From Natronincola peptidivorans (GTDB lineage Bacteria > Bacillota > Clostridia > Peptostreptococcales > Natronincolaceae): DNA of 64,000 bases. How positions within the stretch are numbered: position 1 is the first letter of the stretch; each line of letters opens with the position of its first letter. Both the position numbers and the translations under genes were made by a program. Where the stretch lies: NCBI RefSeq assembly GCF_900111615.1, contig NZ_FOHU01000003.1:248001-312000 (forward strand), in the 5' to 3' direction. The notes under the pieces are model-generated. The model saw only the letters and a list, made by a program, of their open reading frames with translations. It did no database searches and was not told where the DNA came from. Positions 63,755-64,000 of the stretch are shown here, one piece after another.

Positions 63755-64000
63755 ATAGTTTCTGACAAATGTCAGTAGTCACCACCTTCTAAATGAATTT
63801 AACAAAACATTTATCCATCAATGAATTATTTGTATATCTTCAAATCGCTTAAAAAAATTCTTAACTGCTTATCATTATAGCATTTTTATGGTCCTTTGAT
63901 AACATCTGTTTTTATGGAAATATTATGTAACTTCTCTATCCTCTTTCTTTTTACTACCCTCTAAATCAAAAAAGTAGAAAGAGCATCAATTATACTCATT

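Noticed and set aside
1-64000. CRISPR arrays, tRNA or rRNA genes
   Set aside because: No regularly spaced direct repeats and no tRNA- or rRNA-like conserved sequence were seen on either strand.

Overview
The window is low-GC DNA from an anaerobic member of the Clostridia, with AGGAGG-type ribosome binding sites and dense single-strand operons. The gene content (YjjI/YjjW glycyl-radical system, anaerobic glycine-cleavage operon behind a tandem glycine riboswitch, WalJ-HtrA-RlmH cluster) suggests an Alkaliphilus/Natronincola-type organism. That placement is inferred from gene content only. The murA-walJ-htrA-rlmH cluster together with a near-consensus parS site (60376-60391) suggests the right end lies in the replication-origin half of the chromosome.

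Layout. 1-6700: end of a coiled-coil chemoreceptor-like gene, a fused msrAB gene, a pirin, a DUF401 membrane protein, and a MotA-like/OmpA-like ion-motor pair resembling ZorA/ZorB but without Zorya effectors. 6700-18500, minus strand: a sugar locus with response regulator, sensor kinase, a degenerate double ABC ATPase, an RbsA/C/B-type importer, a SIS isomerase, two ROK kinases and mannose-6-phosphate isomerase. 18800-26000, minus strand: tandem glycine riboswitch, gcvT-gcvH-gcvPA-gcvPB, a small ORF with an in-frame UGA, then lipB and lipA. The operon makes the glycine cleavage enzymes and the lipoate they need.

26000-59270 is a mosaic of accessory genes, pseudogenes and repeats. The main observation is that the last codons of rlmH (59249-59269, Gly-Glu-Pro-Tyr-His-Lys-stop) recur in the same orientation at about 52998, 51939, 46866, 45524 and 26057. 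The copies vary synonymously or slightly, and most are flanked by short inverted arms (AAAACCGCC / GGCGGTTTT type). This is the architecture of staphylococcal cassette chromosome (SCC) attachment sites, which also use the 3' end of rlmH. I infer that the 33 kb is a stack of SCC-like insertions or their scars. No ccr recombinase is in the window.

Cargo in the mosaic includes nitroreductase, a solute-binding lipoprotein with a membrane-anchored LuxR regulator, a TetR/flavodoxin unit with two identical operators, yjjI/yjjW, zupT, an AEC transporter, iron alcohol dehydrogenase, PHP, CofE-like and choloylglycine-hydrolase-family proteins, two pentapeptide-repeat proteins, deoD, a YafY regulator, a deleted transposase, a HTH/SUMF1/DUF4180 group and a frameshifted S-layer-type protein. 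Relics of several resident genes (msrB tail, the first gene of the window, a pentapeptide gene) lie in the spacers.

59270-64000 returns to conserved core genes on the minus strand: rlmH, a CxxH/CxxC protein, htrA, walJ and murA.
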